From NCBI GenBank assembly GCA_012729875.1, contig JAAYCC010000109.1, positions 1-6,288 of the forward strand: 6,288 bases of DNA. The letters run 5' to 3'. The notes beneath the pieces are model-generated. The model saw only the letters and a list, made by a program, of their open reading frames with translations, searched no databases and was not told the DNA's origin. Source of the stretch: Clostridiales bacterium. GTDB taxonomy: Bacteria > Bacillota > Clostridia > Oscillospirales > Oscillospiraceae. How positions within the stretch are numbered: the first letter of the stretch is position 1; the number at the start of each line of letters is the position of its first letter. The position numbers and the translations under genes are program-made. Shown here one piece after another: positions 4,666 to 6,288 of this stretch.

Positions 4666-5812
4666 ATCTGCTCTCCGTATCTGCGCTTTCATTTTTGCTT
4701 ACGTCACTTGAGGCCGCTTCATCTGAGGAGGCGTTCGCGCCGTTATTGCCGTTGCTGCGCTTTTCGGCGTTCTTGTGGAATTCGCGGTATACAAATATCC
4801 ACAGTACGGCGCAGAGGCAAAAGCCCAGTATCAGTATGAGCGCCCGCAGCTCGCCGCTGGTGGTTATGACTACGGCGGCGAGACCGAGTATTGCACTGAT
4901 AGAATACAGTATTGCGACGGCCTGCTTCTGGCTGAGACCCATATCTATAAGACGGTGGTGCAGGTGCCCCCTGTCCGCATGGAAGGGGCTTTGCCCTCTG
5001 ACAAGGCGGCGGAAGAAGGAAAAAATCGTGTCGAAAAGGGGAACCGCAAGCGCCAGCAGGGGTACAGCAAAGGACACTATGGCATAGAACTTGAACAGTC
5101 CCAAAACCGACATTGTAGCGAGTATATAGCCTAAGAGCAAGGCACCTGTGTCGCCCATAAATATCTTCGCGGGGTTGAGATTATAGGGCATAAAGCCCAC
5201 GCAGGCTCCGACGAGAGCCGCCATCACTATTGCAACATTGCTGTCAGCTACGAGGAGCGCGATTACAAGCATTGTGATGCTGCTTATAGTGGAAACTCCT
5301 ACGGCAAGGCCGTCCAGCCCATCTATAAGGTTGACGCTGTTTGTAATGCCGACTATCCAAAGTATGGTAATCGGGATGGATAAACTTTTTAAGATAAGGT
5401 ATTCGGTACTGCTCCAAAGGATAGGATTCATGACGACCTCTATCCTGACACCGAAAAATACGGGTACACAGGCAGCGGCTATCTGCAAAAACAGCTTGAC
5501 CCACGCATTTAGTGAGACGATATCGTCCACCGCTCCGGTGACTATTATTATGATGCTCCCCAGTAAAATGCCCTGTATTTGCGGAGAGATGTCCACAAAG
5601 AGCAAAACGCTTAAAATAAAGCCGAGGAATATCGCAAGACCGCCCATACGCGGTATGGGGTGGTCATGGACTCGGCGTTCCTCGTCGGGAACGTCAATAG
5701 CACCGACCTTTTCCGCAAACATCTTAACAATTGGCGTTGCGGCAAAGCTGACTATGAAAGCGACTGCTATCGTTATGAGAATTGTAAGACCGACCTCTGA
5801 AAAAATTTCCAT
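4646..5812 (-). CDS. tagO: Undecaprenyl-phosphate GlcNAc-1-phosphate transferase (MraY/WecA/TagO family)
   Basis: This polytopic membrane enzyme moves GlcNAc-1-phosphate from UDP-GlcNAc to undecaprenyl phosphate, the first step of wall teichoic acid or other lipid-linked wall glycan synthesis. Of 388 residues, about 350 form the multi-helix core. Diagnostic motifs: HPIPRMGG (51-58), the Mg2+/substrate pair D96-D97 in VDDIVSL, NSVNLIDGLDGLA (158-170), PAKIFMGDTGAL with D221, and the cytoplasmic HADRGHLHHRL (278-288), which marks WecA/TagO rather than MraY. The hydrophilic Asn/Ser/Asp/Glu-rich tail (about 350-388) is extra. The start ATG at 5812 has only a distant AAAGGA (5830-5825, 12 nt away). 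The gene follows trpS by 33 bp with no terminator and its end overlaps wecB. The neighbouring epimerase supports a teichoic-acid-type role. The wecA and tagO symbols are interchangeable here. Confidence 0.93.
   Translation of the reverse strand: MEIFSEVGLTILITIAVAFIVSFAATPIVKMFAEKVGAIDVPDEERRVHDHPIPRMGGLAIFLGFILSVLLFVDISPQIQGILLGSIIIIVTGAVDDIVSLNAWVKLFLQIAAACVPVFFGVRIEVVMNPILWSSTEYLILKSLSIPITILWIVGITNSVNLIDGLDGLAVGVSTISSITMLVIALLVADSNVAIVMAALVGACVGFMPYNLNPAKIFMGDTGALLLGYILATMSVLGLFKFYAIVSFAVPLLALAVPLFDTIFSFFRRLVRGQSPFHADRGHLHHRLIDMGLSQKQAVAILYSISAILGLAAVVITTSGELRALILILGFCLCAVLWIFVYREFHKNAEKRSNGNNGANASSDEAASSDVSKNESADTESRYDGKEN
4671..4676 (-). promoter_or_regulatory. Ribosome binding site deciding the wecB start
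   Basis: GGAGAG on the minus strand lies inside the 3' end of tagO, 5 nt before ATG 4665 and 8 nt before ATG 4662. The in-frame ATG at 4692 has no comparable site. The adjacent double ATG makes the exact first residue uncertain by one. Confidence 0.6.
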
Positions 5813-5845
5813 TGGATATACTGATCCTTTCCGGGCAACAAGCTT

Positions 5846-6288
5846 TTATCTTGCGACAAAGCCGACCTTTTTGTAGACCTTGCGGAGTGTTTTGCCGGCG
5901 GCCTGGGAGGCCTTTTCCGCACCTTCCCTGTAGATTGACTCGAGATATGACTTGTCGGCGAGAAGGCGATTTGCATCCTCGCGGAAGGGGCGGAACATCT
6001 CGACCACTGCTTCGCCGACTTTGGGTTTGAATTCGCCATAACCCTTGCCTTCAAATTCGGCCTCAATCTGATCGAAGGACTCACCTGTCGCGACTGAGTA
6101 AATCTGCATGAGGTTTGAAATGCCCGGCTTGTTTTCAACATCATAGCGGACGACGGTGTCGCTGTCCGTAACGGCTCTCTTGAAGCAGCGCATGATCTCG
6201 TCTGGCTCCTGCATGATGTAGACACAGCCGCCGGAGGCTTTATCGGACTTTGACATCTTGTTTTCTGGGGAACTGAGGCTCATTATCC
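5846..6288 (-). CDS. trpS: Tryptophanyl-tRNA synthetase, C-terminal part (5' end beyond window)
   Basis: The frame runs in from the right edge and stops with TAA at 5848-5846, showing the last 146 residues of a class I synthetase that charges tRNA-Trp in the cytoplasm. The KMSKS signature is intact (codons at 6259-6245), preceded by the IMSL...P segment normal for TrpS. It is followed by the Tyr/Trp-type region YIMQEPDEIMRCFKRAVTDSD and the NLMQIYSVATGES helix of the C-terminal domain. TrpS proteins are about 330 residues, so roughly 40 percent is here. The ATG at 6283 is an internal methionine just before KMSKS, not the start. It is probably the promoter-proximal gene, of those visible, in the trpS-tagO-wecB operon. 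Nothing is seen in the 33 bp to tagO except the tagO ribosome binding site. Confidence 0.97.
   Translation of the reverse strand, partial: IMSLSSPENKMSKSDKASGGCVYIMQEPDEIMRCFKRAVTDSDTVVRYDVENKPGISNLMQIYSVATGESFDQIEAEFEGKGYGEFKPKVGEAVVEMFRPFREDANRLLADKSYLESIYREGAEKASQAAGKTLRKVYKKVGFVAR

Noticed and set aside
4666..4692. Longer N-terminus for the epimerase starting at ATG 4692
   Set aside because: There is no ribosome binding site upstream, the added residues are not family-like, and it would deepen the overlap with tagO to 47 bp.
5238..5876. Open frame of 212 codons on the plus strand antisense to tagO
   Set aside because: It is Ser/Thr/Ile/Met-rich, as expected opposite a membrane protein gene. 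The tagO frame carries all family motifs, so this is a shadow.

Overview
This 6.3 kb window looks like a chromosomal segment of a Gram-positive member of the Bacillota, most likely class Clostridia (possibly Oscillospirales). That placement is an inference. It rests on an extracytoplasmic PASTA-domain protein, a TagO plus UDP-GlcNAc 2-epimerase pair, strong AGGAGG-type ribosome binding sites, roughly half GC by eye with frequent ATA isoleucine codons, and a DUF2238-like membrane protein of the kind I associate with clostridia. No RNA gene, CRISPR array, insertion sequence or phage gene is visible. The region is gene-dense and its genes overlap repeatedly.

Layout, left to right. (1) Plus strand, 1-1433: the C-terminal end of a PASTA-domain protein capped by an InlB-B-type repeat, then a six-helix DUF2238-like membrane protein. 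(2) Minus strand, 1371-1841: a YfcE/MJ0936-type metallophosphoesterase, convergent with the membrane protein and overlapping it by 63 bp. A very strong plus-strand intrinsic terminator (1671-1719) lies inside this phosphoesterase gene. (3) A 68 bp divergent promoter gap, 1842-1909. (4) Plus strand, 1910-2811: three small, tightly packed genes of unknown function (81, 121 and 93 aa), the last two sharing an ATGA junction. (5) Minus strand, 6288 down to 2804: trpS (3' part), tagO/wecA-type glycosyl-phosphate transferase, wecB/mnaA epimerase, and a membrane-anchored extracytoplasmic protein. The last three are overlapping or coupled, so this looks like one operon. Its last gene overlaps the end of the small-gene cluster by 8 bp.

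How the genes work together. TagO transfers GlcNAc-1-phosphate to undecaprenyl phosphate, and WecB makes UDP-ManNAc. These are the first two commitments to a wall teichoic acid or similar secondary wall polymer. The coupled anchored protein downstream probably acts in the envelope as well. The PASTA protein and the DUF2238-like protein are also envelope proteins. The three small genes cannot be assigned and are the best candidates for an undescribed system. The clearest non-coding signal is the antisense terminator buried in the phosphoesterase gene, whose stem also encodes the metal-ligand motif RGNCD.
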